From positions 1,822,820 to 1,886,819 of the forward strand of contig OZ022590.1 in assembly GCA_963669155.1 (NCBI GenBank): 64,000 nucleotides of DNA, read 5' to 3'. Under the pieces are notes generated by a model. The model did no database searches, was not told where the DNA came from, and saw only the letters and a program-made list of their open reading frames with translations. Source of the DNA: Arbacia lixula. Its lineage: Eukaryota > Echinodermata > Echinoidea > Arbacioida > Arbaciidae. This document shows positions 1-13,692 of the stretch, piece after piece; the stretch's first letter is position 1; every line of letters begins with the position of its first letter. The position numbers and the translations under genes are program-made.

Positions 1-3000
1 ATATCCACAACGCCCCGACTCCCCCATAGCTCACCCTTCCATGCACCCAATCTCGTCTGGCTCCACCCCTATAGCTACATGAACGGGTGGAGACAGCGCG
101 CGGTGCAAGGAGGGATGCACACATTTCCATCTCGGGTTTGTTTTCCCGCGGATTATGATAGGAACCCGATGGTATGTTATTCTTGTCACTGTCATCCGGC
201 CGCAGTCACGTGATCAAACTCAGCCCCCATCCTCTGTCTTCTTCGCGGCACAGGCCCTGTTTACAGAGCGATTTCTTGTAAGGAGAGTTTCATTTTCTTC
301 TTCTTTTTTTGTCTTCTCTTTATAGTTCCTTTTATCATTGGTGGTGGTTTTCTTCTATTTCTTGTTCTTGTAGTTTTATAAACATTCTGAATGGCTCTTT
401 TATAACTCTCTCATTACCGTCGATATGAAGTTGTGTAGTAAGCTTATAGAGTTTTCAAAGCCTGGTGATATAAGGGTCATCTCTCTCATTACTATTGGTA
501 TGAAGATGCATAGTTTTCAAGGATTGGTAATGTTAGGGTTACCTCTGTGGCGCAAACATGTATTTTGTTTAAAAACCTGTAAGGATGTGTGAAAGGCGAA
601 AGGAGCCGTCCGTGGGTTCCTAACGTGAGAGGATATTTACATGAAGTAGCACTGTCAACAACAAGTATAACGCCATAATTGTTGTATTCTTTAGTGAAAC
701 GGAATTTCCATATGGATGGGTGAAGACTGAACATGACACAAAAAGGAAGTCTTATCCATGTCAAAGTTAAAGTATGCACTATATGTTCTTGCCTTGCTCC
801 GGCGGGAAAGCGTTAGATATATATACAAAGTACTGGCGGCAAAACGTAGCGACAAACCGTTTTCAGTGAGAACGTAGCGTGGCAGAGCATGTCGCAGGAG
901 ACGGATGTACATGGTTTGTATATGCATGGCTTGTATGTGCAGCAGGAGGCGGGTTTACATGACTTGTATATGCAGGCATATGGCTTGATTGATGTTAAAA
1001 TGCCAGCATAACCCTGACAACAAGTAATCCCATGTGGCTTGAGTTCTGCGAGTGGAAATGTCAAGTTATAGTGGATATAATGAAGTAACCAAGCACGGAA
1101 CACATACGCATGCAAATTTCCCATCATAATAATGGGCCTAGCTTCTCTGAGTTGTTAATATTGGTACGAATAAAAGAAACACGACTGATACTAGAGAATA
1201 ACATGGCCCGACCCATTTATGCGATATAACTGCAAATTGCGTAATCTTACTTAATTAATCCCACGTATGTCGTTATGTATTTTGAAACCGGGCGTAGGGA
1301 TGCTTTCTGACAGTATATTATGCAATTTAGTTACGTGCGAGGTAATGATATTTTTAGTTGCATTACATAATGTTACCTAGGAATGACCATCGTCTGTGCA
1401 TACTTGTGAAATTATTATAAGAAAGTCGTAAATGATTTAGCTTTATTTGTGTGTTTCACCGGAGAGCTGCTTTTCAAGATACATATGGGCTGAAGGAAAT
1501 GCTATGTTTCCATGGTTACAGAAACGAGAAATAAAGAAGCATCCTGGATATTTTACAAACAGGGGGATTTAGTAAACGAGTCAGTAAAAAAAAAAAAAAA
1601 AGTCGTGAGGCCTGTTGAAAACAACGGTCCATGCTGAACGTTTCGGACAGTGCAAGTCTATCGCAGAACGGCAACGCAAACAAACACAAATATTATGACA
1701 ATCTGGTTTGATGTATATTATTACTGCGCATGATTGTTGCTGAAATATTTCAGAGTTCAAAAGCATTCTTCTCGTGCGGGGCAGAAGAACAACCCAAATC
1801 GGTTAACAAATGCCCCCAGTTCGAATTCACAAGCGTTGAGAATATTAAACAACAGCTTCTTTGTCCCCGTGACAGAATTGGGCCACGAGAAATAAAAGAC
1901 GGGAACAACTTGAGCGTCTTAAATGTCACAGAACATGCTAAGCAACAATGAAATCAACACCCTATTCCTCCTTCCTTCCCTCTCTGTCTGTCTTTCCTCC
2001 GTCCTCTCTCTCTTTACCTGTTGGAATCTTCCCCTAACCTTCCTCCTCTCCTCTTCTATTCTCTTCTCTCTCATTCTGTCATCTATCCGTCTATTTTATT
2101 CTCTTATGTTTTCCTCACGCTTAAATAACCTCTGTGACTTTCTTTTCCTCTGAAACGGTCGCCTTAAAAGCCCAAGGATACGTCGTTACCTAATCTCCAA
2201 TTAACTTCTTCCCTTGCCGTAGCGTTTAATCTGAATAACGTTTCCCACTCTCTCACTATAAGGCCATGTAAAATTGATTTCATGTTGATCATCCCCGCCC
2301 GCTTCCTTTTTTCCGCCCGCCTCCTTTTATTTGATATTTGATATATTTTTTTTTTATTCAGAAAACAACACAAAATTCTATAATATGCAGTTTTTCCATC
2401 TTTTCTTCAAATGCGCTTTTCAAATATCATTGAACAAACAACCTAAGACTCTAGAAAAAATTGTAGGGACAGTAATTTTCCGCGTCAAAAATGGTCTTTT
2501 CCCGTTTCAGCAGGTGAAAATGGACATTCCGTTTCCCCATAGACTTTGTGTAGCGGTACATGATAAAGTTTACACAGAAAGTCAATACGAATTGAGTAGC
2601 GATATCAAAATTTGTATCAGCCACTGTACCAACAACTCATTGGAATCCATTCTAATCGGTTCAATCGGCGCACAAAAAAGATTTTGACAAACATATTTAA
2701 CATAAATACATCCTCACCTTTCATATTAATAGCATTTTGTCACGATTAAGTAGAATGTTATCGGTAATTTGGGGGGTTTTTTGACATCGTTTTGATCAGT
2801 CAACGATTTTTGCCTATCCGCCATTTTGTTGTGATATCTTTGAACGTAGAGGGCAGCAACACATATCCGTGTTCAGAGCCGGAATCACTACAGGAGTACA
2901 TACGGTGTGTGCATGTTTTCCATGCGGCCGACCCCGGCCTGCGCGAGGCCAGGGTGAGGGGTACAATCGGGTGCACTGGAGTCGAATGCAGTCTGATTAT

Positions 3001-3787
3001 CATGATTGTAGTGAAGTGAGATCGTGTTTTGTGGCCATCTCATCTTTGAATTTTGTTTAGATTTTGGAGTAATTTCTGTTGATTTTCCTTGTATTTTGAG
3101 GAAAAACAAGGTTTCCAATGAAAATTTTTATTATCATATTATAACTAATGTAGATATACAACATAAATGTTAAAACAACAAAGACAAAAATGACAATGTA
3201 TTAACAAAATTTAATTTTATATTTAAAATAAAGGCAACATTTAATATTTAAAAATAGACAGAAAAGAAACCTGTTGAAGAAAGCCAAAATTGATATTTTG
3301 GGGGAAAATCAAACACACTACAGCAACGTTGGTTGATATGCATGTATATTCAATCGTATTATATACTATTTTTACACGCGGCAGCCATCTTGGGAAAAAT
3401 ATCAAATATCAAATAACATGGTACACCCTCCTCCTCTTTTTCAAAAAATCCGGACGATCAACATGTAATCAATTTTACATGGCCTAAAGTAATGGTAACT
3501 CTAAAATCGAATTTGTGTGTTAACACGTTATCTTATTTCTAGTGATTTGTATAATGAATTTTTCTCATTAATGTTATTCATGATTAAGAGTTAGGACGCC
3601 CCTTTTCAATATTTAATTTGTTGATGCAATCTTGGTTTTAAACTCCAACATGTTGGATCGATGAAGGTGAGTCATCTCTTCGCTTCGTACATTTCCACCG
3701 GCCCAGCCTCCATCCGCCGCCCCAGCCCACCCCTACCCACTCCTGCCCACCCCTGCCCACCCTGGCAGCCCCTGCCCACCCCTGCCC
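1..3787. other. No recognisable gene
   Basis: AT-rich sequence with short open frames in all frames and none with a domain I recognise. The frame at 2331-2687 on plus (118 codons) is the longest and has no clear motif. A-run at 1587-1602; a CT-rich stretch around 1970-2090. Nothing else seen. Confidence 0.5.
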
Positions 3788-3961
3788 AGAGGAGGAGGAG
3801 GAGGAGGAGGAGGAGGAGGAGGAGGAGGAGGAGGAGGAGGAGGAGGAGGAGGAGGAGGAGGAGGAGGAGGAGGAGGGGGAGGGGAGGGGGAGGGGGAGGA
3901 GGAGGAGGAGGAGGAGGAGGAGGAGGAGGAGGAGGAGGAGGAGGAGGAGGAGGAGGAGGAG
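3788..3961. repeat. AGG trinucleotide tract
   Basis: About 170 bp of (AGG)n with a short GGGGA-rich interruption near 3873-3895. It creates long spurious frames (poly-Arg, poly-Gly, poly-Ser, poly-Leu) on both strands. Confidence 0.95.
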
Positions 3962-4662
3962 AGTGCTGGTGATAATGATTTTGATCAAATAAGGAAGGAC
4001 ATGGGGAATCAAAATAAAGAATCAAAACATGAGACATCAAGTAGGATTGACAGACAGAAATAGATTTAAATTGATTGACCTCTCAGCCTTCGACTTCGAC
4101 ATCCTACTAATTATCGTTTAGGCTATTGTCTGCATGTGAAAAAACATGTTACGTACAAGCTCTTACATACAATTTGCTGTCCAAATCATTTTGTAACTCT
4201 ATCAAATATTCAAGCAAAACAAAACTCCTTTGTTACCTCCTTTGACTTTGTCTATGTTATATATTTCTCACAAACGTTTTACAAGACGTTACATTAATTC
4301 GGAATGTCACTGAACACATTACTCGACAACATACTTTCCCGTTTCGAGTGTGTGCCGCAGGTGCGAGTGTGTAAATATGAACAAATGTGCTTTCGAGTAG
4401 TGTTAATCATACAAACGTGGTTGAGCATGTTGACAGAATGGGAGAAAGGAACAGAAAAAAAGGAGAGAAAATGAGGAAACCATGGAAGAGACATCGGGTG
4501 AGGAGGCGAGACGATCGAGAGATTAAGGAAATGACAGAGACAGAAGAAAGAGTGGAGAAATAGAGAGAAAATTAATATAGATTTCAATAGAGGGATAGGA
4601 GGGACAATACGAGTGGAAGGAGACATGATATAGGATAAGACAGTGGTAGAGAATAGGAGAGG

Positions 4663-4962
4663 CAGAGAGAGAGAGAGAGAGAGAGAGAGTAGGGGGGGCA
4701 GAGAGGTAAAGACGGAGAGCGAGAGAGCAACATACAAACATGCATGCGGAGAGACCGTCAAGATCATGCAGATAGCGTGGACAGAGGTTAATAGAGAGAG
4801 AGAGAGAGAGAGAGGGGGGGGAGAGAGAAAGGAGAGAGAAGGAGAGAGAGAGATGAAGAGAGAGAGAGAGATGAAGAGAGAGAGAGAGAGCGAGAAAGAG
4901 GGAGAGAGAGAGAGAGAGAGGGAGAGAGAGAGAGATGAAGAGAGAGAGAGAGAGGGGGGAGG
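4663..4962. repeat. GA-rich tract
   Basis: Interrupted (GA)n over about 300 bp, with ATGAAGAGAGAGAG units around 4850-4950. Long frames here (Glu-Arg or Ser-Leu repeats) are artefacts of the repeat. Confidence 0.92.
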
Positions 4963-6877
4963 GAGTGTGGGATGCATGGTGGTGGCATATATCCCACCAT
5001 CATCTTTTCAGTCACCAAGCGATCCCAACAGATTGACAGGATATACGTAGGTCGCACTTTTTAAATTGATTACGTAATGTTGCTCATAATGGAAGTTTCT
5101 TGACGACGGCCGTATGTTGATTCTATTGTTGCCATGCCCAATATTTTCGAGACTATAACCATTCCTACTGTATTGTACTTTTACTACCCGTCGTCCAGTA
5201 AAAAATATATTGAATGGGAAGGAGGGTGATAACTCATTCAGCTTTGAAATAAATGGCGGTTTTATTTGTTTGTTTGACTGTGTGTTTGTACAATATGAGG
5301 GAGCAGAAAGACAATCCTGATCGGCCGTCGACGTTCTCGGGATTGCTAAGGGAGAGAAATAATATGCCAGGGGCTCACCTCGCGTCCCTCGTCTTAATCA
5401 AATTTGAAAATGGAGGACTATTTGAATTTCTCTGTAAATCAAAATACAAAGAAAAAAGATACACATACCATTTCTTATTTTTTGTTATCTATGCAAAATG
5501 TTTCACACCCGTCACCTATCACTAGCGAATTAAATCAAATCCAACCACGTTGATGAGCCAGGAAAAACAGTTTAGAATCGCAGACGGACGGAATGAGGAT
5601 AAAAGGATAAACAGTCTACAACATACTTATTGAAGTGCACATCATTGAAGAGAACACAGCAGTGTGATTTCATACAGCCTCCAAACAGACAATTCACCAT
5701 GACGACTAGTTAATGAATGGGAAAAAATCATCTTATGAAGATACAGTAATGTGCCTTACATGTTGGACCCATTCTTCTGTATACCAAACACGACCATCTT
5801 AACGAGTAACAAAAACAACAACACAGAACCTGCGTGAAAACATGAAGAAGAAGGAAAGGTTCCTTTTTCATCATCTTGAAGAAACGCGTGAGAGAGGAAT
5901 GTACGCAAGAATACAGGGCGTGTCTCGACGTCTCAATCAACATCCATTCGCCATCTCCAGGTTCTTGAGATCAATACAATTCTAGCTGTCCCGTAATTCA
6001 TTCCGCACCAGTACCTGCTTGCACAATCAATTTCCATTCATCGGGGAACACATCAACATGTATGTCAGTAATACATAATGTGGAGCGTTATAGACATGTT
6101 AGATCTTTAAGAACCTGTTAATAACAGAATTCTTCTACTTCAGAAAAGACTTCCCGCGTTGACGTCTCAGAACGCTGAACCAACCAAGCTTTCGCGTTTT
6201 CTTGATATTCTATTACAATTGTGACTGCGATATGCGCTTTATGAATCCAGACTACGAAGTTTGAATGCAAAATGCAAAAACGTATACAGTTCACCTGTCT
6301 GTAAAGCCCATTCACGTTGCCTTTCGTTGCAGCAGTTTGCATGTGATCATGGTGATTGGAGTTGTTTATAAAGCCCACATTCAGACCACCTGTCCAAAAT
6401 GAGTGTTTTCTCTATCCTTCGAGGTTTTCTTTAAAGGCATGATCACCAGGCTTGGTTGTGGTGTTCAAGATTATTCTTTCGCAGTATCATTGTTAAAATT
6501 AAGGAGGATATAAAGAAGAATTCAGGATATCAACAGTCGTACATCTCAGCGAGCTGTACATCTTTACGAGTGACTTGATATACATATGTAGATGTAGTTT
6601 TTTCTTGAGAGCACATATTGAACAGTCATTAAATGTCCAAATCGTCTGCAGCAGTGTAATTCAATGTATTTCCGTGTGTGGGTGTCTTACTGTTCAAAAG
6701 AACCTGAATCTAGAACTCCAAGAAATTTTCAAAACTCAAAAGATGTTATTTCCATATAAGGCTGTGAACGGACGGGTGGGTAGACCAGTGCACAGACATA
6801 TACATAGTGACAGACGGGTAGTAGACGCTAAAAGACACGCCACAGCATACACAGTAATAACTTCATCGACACACACG
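4963..6877. other. No recognisable gene
   Basis: Unique-looking AT-rich sequence without a supported frame, RNA gene or terminal-repeat element that I could see. Confidence 0.5.
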
Positions 6878-6879
6878 TA

Positions 6880-7502
6880 CAGTTGAGGCCAAAAGTTTAC
6901 ATACACCCATGGAATTCAGTGAAATTTGTTCGCTTGCCAAACATCGTAAAATTTACTATATCTTCAGAAATATAAATACTACCATGACGAATTTGGTATC
7001 AAATGAAAGAGCGCATTAAGCTCTTTCACATGATTGGAATGCCGTTGGGATGAAATCATATGTCAGGTAGAATTTTCTTTGAAGAAAAAGTAATATTGGT
7101 GTCAAATGTATTCTATTGTTTGTTATTTTATTTTCAAATATTGTTTCATAGAAATATATGAATGTCAAATCTATGATTCATATTACATTTTCTATTCTGA
7201 TATTTCACCATAGAACAAAAAAGTGTAATCTGAAATGTTTGTGTTTTGAAGTAACAAGCACTAATTAATTATCTAATTTGACTAAAATATGAAGATTTTT
7301 GTGGGAAGAATGACACCTAAATATTTTTCAGCTCCTGATGACAAAGCAATGTGATTAAGGGGCATGACATACCCATTTGTTTGATATCAAATTCGTCATG
7401 ATGACACACATATTTTATAAGATACAGTAAATTTTATGATGTTTGACAAGTGTCAACTTTTCTTTGAATTTCCTGGGTTATGTAAACTTCTGGCCTCAAC
7501 TG
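6880..7502. mobile_element. Tc1/mariner-type MITE, 623 bp
   Basis: Ends CAGTTGAGGCCAAAAGTTTA and, reversed, CAGTTGAGGCCAGAAGTTTA, flanked by TA on both sides (6878-6879, 7503-7504). The CAGTTG...AAGTTTACATA ends are characteristic of Tc1-like transposons. Further inverted similarity continues inward for about 120 bp (for example GACGAATTTGGTATCAAATG and its mirror near 7385). No transposase frame. Confidence 0.88.
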
Positions 7503-7755
7503 TACATCCGCTTTGTTGAGCTAAGTATAGACGACATTCACCCTTGGCATAGATTCTATCTTGGTAGAGAATGATCCGAGACATTGCTATCAGCATGAGC
7601 AAGGTGAAGTCCTCTTTTCTTTAACTACATGGACATCGCAGGTTTCATCGTCCTTCTCAACATTTTGCTATTTGTATCATGTAAATCGCAGCCCTCTGAT
7701 GTGTGTTTGTGTGTACGTTGCTGTATGTGGGTGTGTGCATCTCTCCCTCCTTCGT

Positions 7756-8220
7756 ACACACACACACACACACACAAATACACACACATACACACACACA
7801 CATCAAAATGAGGCATGTTCTTTGCGAAGAAAAAAAGTTTATTGCATAGCACATATATTTATTTCTCTCCCCTAACCATATTTGTTACCTCTCAATACCC
7901 CTCCCCCTCCCACCCCCTCCCACCCCCTCCCTCCTTACCATAACCCCAGCTGCAGACACACACAAGCACATGCTCATACATCTAGATAAATTGTTCTCTC
8001 CCAATTCCACATTTTTTACCCCTCGTCACTTTTACAACGCCTGAAACAAATATCCCAATAGGGACGCACACGCACATACTGACAGACAGACACACACACA
8101 CACACATGGACGCATCCACTCTCAAGTATGCACACATGTTCAAACACACACACGCACACAAATAAACACACACACACACACACGCACATAGAGAGAGAGA
8201 GAGATAAAAACACACATATA
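7756..8220. repeat. CA-rich and C-rich microsatellites
   Basis: (CA)n at 7756-7803, C-rich CCCTCCCACC repeats near 7900-7935, interrupted CA-rich sequence 8085-8182 and a short GA run. Long frames here are repeat artefacts. Confidence 0.9.
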
Positions 8221-8661
8221 CCCAATATCTGTCTATAGTAGATGTTAAATGACCATCTATTCCCACATTCAAACCTCAAGCACTCCCAGAAGTCGACGAT
8301 GTGTCCTGTCCTATTTTAAAACAAGTCGACCACAAAGTACTAATCCCTCGTCCTCGTGGTTTGCTTTCCACAATGAATAATGCCCTGTCCTTGTGGGATG
8401 TTGACTTCTCTCCAATTACAACTCTTAAAATAACGATGTAGTTATTGCAAACGTCACTGTGACGATTACAAGAGTTGTAAAAAAAAAACACTTAACGCTA
8501 CCGTCTTGCGAACAGTTTGAGAGGAGCCACGTTATACTCAAACTTGAATAGTATTGTACTAGATTGTTTATATAAGCAGATGACGTCATCAAACCTGACA
8601 ATTTATCATCTCAAGTAATTATATCATTACTCTTCGCGTACTTATATTTGTCTTGTATATA

Positions 8662-9286
8662 AACACAACAAGAAAGTAAGTCCTCCCCCCCCCCCCCCCT
8701 AAGCAGAATGGCATAACTTTTGATCGAAAAGGTTTTGAGCAAACGCCGTTTTAACAATACATTTTGGCCTTTCTTGTGCAATTTTTAAAGCGTATTCACT
8801 CAACTATGACACGAAAATTACTTATTATGTTCAAATAATAGGTAATGTTACATCTTTATCAAAATATTTTTAGTTTTATGTTTTCACAAAAATAAAGGAT
8901 TTTTAAAAGTTTCAAACTCAAGAGGGATGAGTATTTTTTAAACGGGGCTCACTCAACCAGAACAATAGATTAAGTGTCGGGATAGGTGTTAGTGCATCCA
9001 GAGATGGATGATAAACAATAAAAGGACATAAATTATGAACCAGAAATTGAATTCATTAAAAATTCATATGACAGAATCTCGAAATTATTCTTGTGACTTT
9101 TGAAAAGTGATAATTTTGCAATTTAATGTGTGCTCACTCATGCATGACTGGGTGGATTAATGCGATTTTCACATGGAAGTCAGTCAATAAGATAAAGAAC
9201 ATTCCTGAAAAATTATCTTGCTCAAAACTTTTTCGATCAAAACTTATACAATTTGCTTAGAGGGGACTTACTTTTTTCGTTGTGTT
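8662..9286. mobile_element. MITE with TA target duplication, 625 bp
   Basis: Left end AACACAAC, AAGTAAGTCC, CTAAGCA, TTTTGATCGAAAAGGTTTTG; the right end mirrors it (CAAAACTTTTTCGATCAAAA, TGCTTAG, GGACTTAC, GTTGTGTT). TA flanks both ends (8660-8661, 9287-9288). No ORF; a C-run lies at 8684-8698. A partial relative is at 35120-35285. Confidence 0.8.
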
Positions 9287-9288
9287 TA

Positions 9289-11370
9289 GTTCAATCATTC
9301 CGCTTCAAAACCTTTAAATCTCCTTCATCATTTCTGTGTCAGCATAATCATGTTTTATTGAGACAATCTAAGCCGTGTGCTTTAAGGTGCAATAACAAAC
9401 GTATGAGTAGTTAATTGGATCCGCGAGTTGTTAAGCACTTAGGGGTCGATAGTTGTAGCTTACTAAAGTCCAACATGTCTATAAAATTCACCCAAATTAA
9501 ACATAAGTTATGGACAGGATGTCTTCATAAACAGGTATATTTAGAGACAGGTGATCTTTGTAGACAGGGGGCCTTTATAGACAGTAACCATGTCACTCTT
9601 GGGGCAGTTACCGGGGGAAGCGGGCTATTAAGCAGGAAAGAGGCATAACCTTCTTGTAGGTTAAAGTGTTACTCCATTTATGTCAAAGATACATATTTCT
9701 CATGTCTAATGGAAAGTTCATCGCCTGCAGATTGACGCCAAGATTTTCACGTCGCGTCAAGATGTTCCGGCCGCGCACCGACCCGTTAGAGTATGTGTGT
9801 GTGTTTGTGTGTGTGTGTGTGGGGGGGGGGGGGGGGTCGTGTGACCTGCGGGAGCGGCATACCGCTACGGTGTAATGTACCGCTATGGCTTGTTCACGGC
9901 GCCGCAATGTAATGTGCACTACGTTGTCCCAGCATGTGCGCGGTATTGCGATGGTACCATGCGACGATATACTGAAGAATACACAACCGAATTCACGAAC
10001 CGACTCTTCGCTTACCTAACAGTCGTGATATTATCCTCCAACATCACGCACGCTCACTTCATTTCCGCCTTGCGGTTTCTGTCCTTATCCATATTCATGA
10101 TTGCTTTTCGTTTCCTGTTCTCCCATTTCCTCTCACCTTTGGGAAATACGTCGGAGAGAAATTCATCGAAACTACTTCTTTGTACCATGTAATTTGCACG
10201 ACCACCACCCCCCCCCCCCCCCCCGCACCCACCCCTCCTCCGCCCCGCGCAATGTCCTTAATCCGCTCTAATAGGGTGTTGTAACTTGCCATGCATTATC
10301 CGTACATACAGAAATCCGTGGAGAAAGGGGCTTGGAAAAGGCATCTCATGAAATGGAGCTATCGGTATCCGCCCAGCGCCCACCTGTGGAGCTTGTTAGT
10401 TTGTCAAAATAAGTTTTGTTTTAGTTTGTTTCTTACATGCAATGATTCTTATCCCTGGCCCACGATATGTACTAGTTTCACCATCGATCACAGGTAAATA
10501 CGTACCATTTACAAATGCTGATATATAACCTGTATACTGTTACCAAATTTGTAAGTAGCCGACTTTGTATTACGGACCTCTTTGCTCTTCTTTTCAGGAA
10601 AGGCAATGTAATATAATTTAAAACACAGGTGTTGGCATAAGTGACAGGCCGGGGGGGGGGGATCCCTTAGTCACTTACACGTTGTTGTTGTTGTTGTTGT
10701 TGTTGTTGCTGATTGATTTTAGGCGCGTGTTCAATCAAACCCGATTATGTACACGCCGGCAACACACATTTGCGTGACTTCTGTTTATCTGTTTTTTTAT
10801 CCAGTGTGTTTTTTCTTTGTTTGTCTTTGTCATTGTCATCTTTTATCTTTGTATTAATTGTATTTGAATGTTACATACTTTGTTATGTTTACGTGATTTG
10901 TATCACAGGCCACCTTTGGCAAGCAGTCCTCGAGACTGAAAAGACTACCCTGTCTAAATAAAACGTGACATGAATAAGTGGACACTTTTGTGTAGATTCA
11001 GGCAAAGAAAACAATCCCTGACGTCTGCAACGACCAAGCTAGCGCCTTGCAAACCCACTCCATATGCTCCTGACTGATTGAATCAATGTCCATCAAGCTT
11101 CTATTTAGCAGCATGTGCGCCATTTTTTTGGCTCATTATATCACTCTGTGATCGTATGAAATTTAACGTCGACGTGGTGTTCGGAGTGTGTTATTTTCTT
11201 TAATAATTCAACTCCTTTTAATTTCACATTCTTTCATAATATAGGAAACAGCTTTGACACCATTTTATATCCACATGAGATACCTGCAAGATTATTATTT
11301 AAACGATCAACGTTCTAAATTTATCTGTTTATAACCAGAAGAATGTGACAATTAATGAATATTTATGAAA
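9289..11370. other. No recognisable gene; short microsatellites
   Basis: Contains a GT then G tract (9795-9836), a C-run (10203-10224), a G-run near 10650 and (TTG)n at 10681-10709. Short frames without recognisable domains. Confidence 0.5.
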
Positions 11371-11626
11371 ATAAACATCATAACTGTACATCTTGATTTA
11401 TACATGACATTATTTGTATTCCTCCGCATTGATCGTTGCTTTGCTATGCATACACTTCTAATCGGGAAATAAGAACTGTTGTCAAAATGATACCTAGTAT
11501 AAACATCATAACTGTACATCTTGATTTATACATGACATTATTTGTATTCCTCCGCATTGATCGTTGCTTTGCTATGCATACACTTCTAATCGGGAAATAA
11601 GAACTGTTGTCAAAATGATACCTAGT
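11371..11626. repeat. Exact tandem duplication, 2 x 128 bp
   Basis: 11371-11498 is repeated at 11499-11626 with no difference that I can see (from ATAAACATCATAACTG to ATGATACCTAGT). Unique sequence on both sides. Confidence 0.93.
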
Positions 11627-11689
11627 AGCATATACAGCTCCTACACGTCCATGCATGCATACATAGTAGGGAGATTAAGACGGGCAGAA

Positions 11690-11978
11690 AGAGAGAATAA
11701 GATAGAAAGGGAAAGGGGGAGGGGAGAAAAGAGAGAGGGGGGAGGGGGAGGGGGAGGGGAGGGGGAAAGGAGTATGAGAGAGAGAAATAGAAGAATAGAG
11801 AGGAGGAAGAAAGGAGAGGGGGAGAGAAAGAGGAGAGAGAAGGAGTGTGACGAAAAGAGAACAGAGAGAGAGAAGGAGCGGGGAAGAGAGAAATGGGAAA
11901 GAGAGCGAGAGCGAGACAGAATTAGAGAGAGAGGGAGAGAAAGAAAGAAAGAGGGAGAGAGAGAGAGGGAGGGAGAGG

Positions 11979-12038
<60 letters not shown>

Positions 12039-12041
12039 AAC
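11690..12041. repeat. GA-rich tract
   Basis: Interrupted (GA)n/(GGGGA)n over about 350 bp. It yields spurious Arg/Glu and Ser/Leu frames. Confidence 0.92.
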
Positions 12042-13154
12042 AGAAAATGAAGACATACCGCTTGATAACGGAAGCAGCTCAACACCTGTCTATCACCATG
12101 GTAACAACATCACATTTCCTCTGCTCCTAGTCTCTTCGTAGAGACGGCTTAAGTGTCTGTAAGGCATTATTAATGACTTAGATTTTGCATTGTGTCGCTT
12201 GTTAGTGAAGCATTTTTACAGCACTCGAGACTTTCAAATCACTCGGCTTCGAAAGGCATGATTTGCCTCTCACACCAGCTCATGTCTTCTCTCACATGAA
12301 GGGAACGCTGAAGGAAATCGGTTAGCTTTATTTGTGATACTTAATATCTACGATTTCTACATTATTCACAATTCCTGACATGTATATTCGACGACGTCTG
12401 TTAAAAGCTGCGATATTTTGACATTTATTTGTATTCTTTACAACTACTAAAATGTCGTTTGTGGTTTATCATTCTGTTTTCGCTGTCATATTTTGATGTT
12501 CGGGTTTAAAAAAATGTTTCCGTTCAGTTACTGTTTTTGTTATGCTTTGCCTTCGTTTGGGATGTACATCTCCGACCTCAAGGCAGCGAGATATATTTAG
12601 CATAGCTGTGCGGAAGAGTTTGGACTGGTAGCTCTTATGTATAGTCTATTACATGTATTAGAGCCAGTCTTGTAGTCTATTAGAGCCAGAAGCGATTGTT
12701 TTTATATTAGACACCCACACATATTGTATGAACCATAATTGACAAAACACATACAGGGAAACAACTTCATCATGTTAATGGCGAGATCTTCGTTGCAAAA
12801 AAAAAGAAGACGCTAGACAATACACCAGTAATGTCGTCACATACAGTCACCCACCAAGATTATCCAAAAATATTCGGGTGTAACACATTTGTGGTTTGAT
12901 TTGAAACAAGCATATTTACACTAAAAACATATACTAGGTGTTAAACAACACTTTGGGGGCTTTTGGCAAATGATTGAAAATAGGTTATAACTCAAATCAA
13001 GCTGGAAGTGACACAACATAAAGAAGTTTCATGATATTTCATTAATTAATTTTCTTGTAATAATCCTTTTCGAGATTTTCACTTTTTGACAAATTTGGAT
13101 CTAAAAATGTGACTGTGTACATCAGATAATTAATTCAGAGCACAACGATTGCCT
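12042..13154. other. No recognisable gene
   Basis: AT-rich sequence; no frame over 60 codons with a recognisable domain and no terminal-repeat element that I could delimit. Confidence 0.5.
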
Positions 13155-13264
13155 TTGTGCATCACCCATACTAACCCACAACTTCTTTTCTGCCAGAAGC
13201 ATCATGCATTATTAATGACAATGTGATGGAAGTTGCTAGTGGATTGACAGGTGTGATACACACT
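13155..13264. mobile_element. 110-bp MITE (copy 1)
   Basis: TTGTGCATCACCC at the left and GTGTGATACACA at the right, with the body CAACTTCTTTTCTGCCAGAA and GTTGCTAGTGGATTGACAGG, match 53239-53347 at roughly 85 percent, with unrelated flanks. Its inverted repeat is more degraded than in the other copy. Confidence 0.62.
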
Positions 13265-13692
13265 AGTCATTTTGAATTAATTATTGTATACACATAAAAT
13301 CGTGTATAAATTATCTGATACACGAGGGTTACATGAGCCAGTATTTGGGTCATAATTGATTGAAATTACTAGACAGACCTTATGCATATGAATGAGCCAG
13401 GTTGACTTAATTACCTTTATACCTCTATAATACAAACACAAGGCATTAGCAATATTGTGTCTCGCCCACTTGCGAAAATAACCAGAAATATCGCGATCTC
13501 CGTTGCTACGCAAAAGAAAACTGAAACAAACAAATAAGCAACTTTAAACAGACAACATCAAAATCAGGTGCAAAATAGTGACATTGAATAAATTTGCATA
13601 AATGTGCATGAGTAATGTTTGCCTAAATCTACATCAGTAATGCTCACACATGCTCACACAATTCTGTGCACAAGTTAGGAAGCCTTCACCAA

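Noticed and set aside
2331-2687. 118-codon plus-strand frame
   Set aside because: No motif that I recognise; starts in a T-run. Kept only as an unsupported frame.
3638-4040. Long frames of poly-Arg, poly-Gly, poly-Ser and poly-Leu
   Set aside because: All come from the AGG tract read in six frames; no unique coding sequence on either side.
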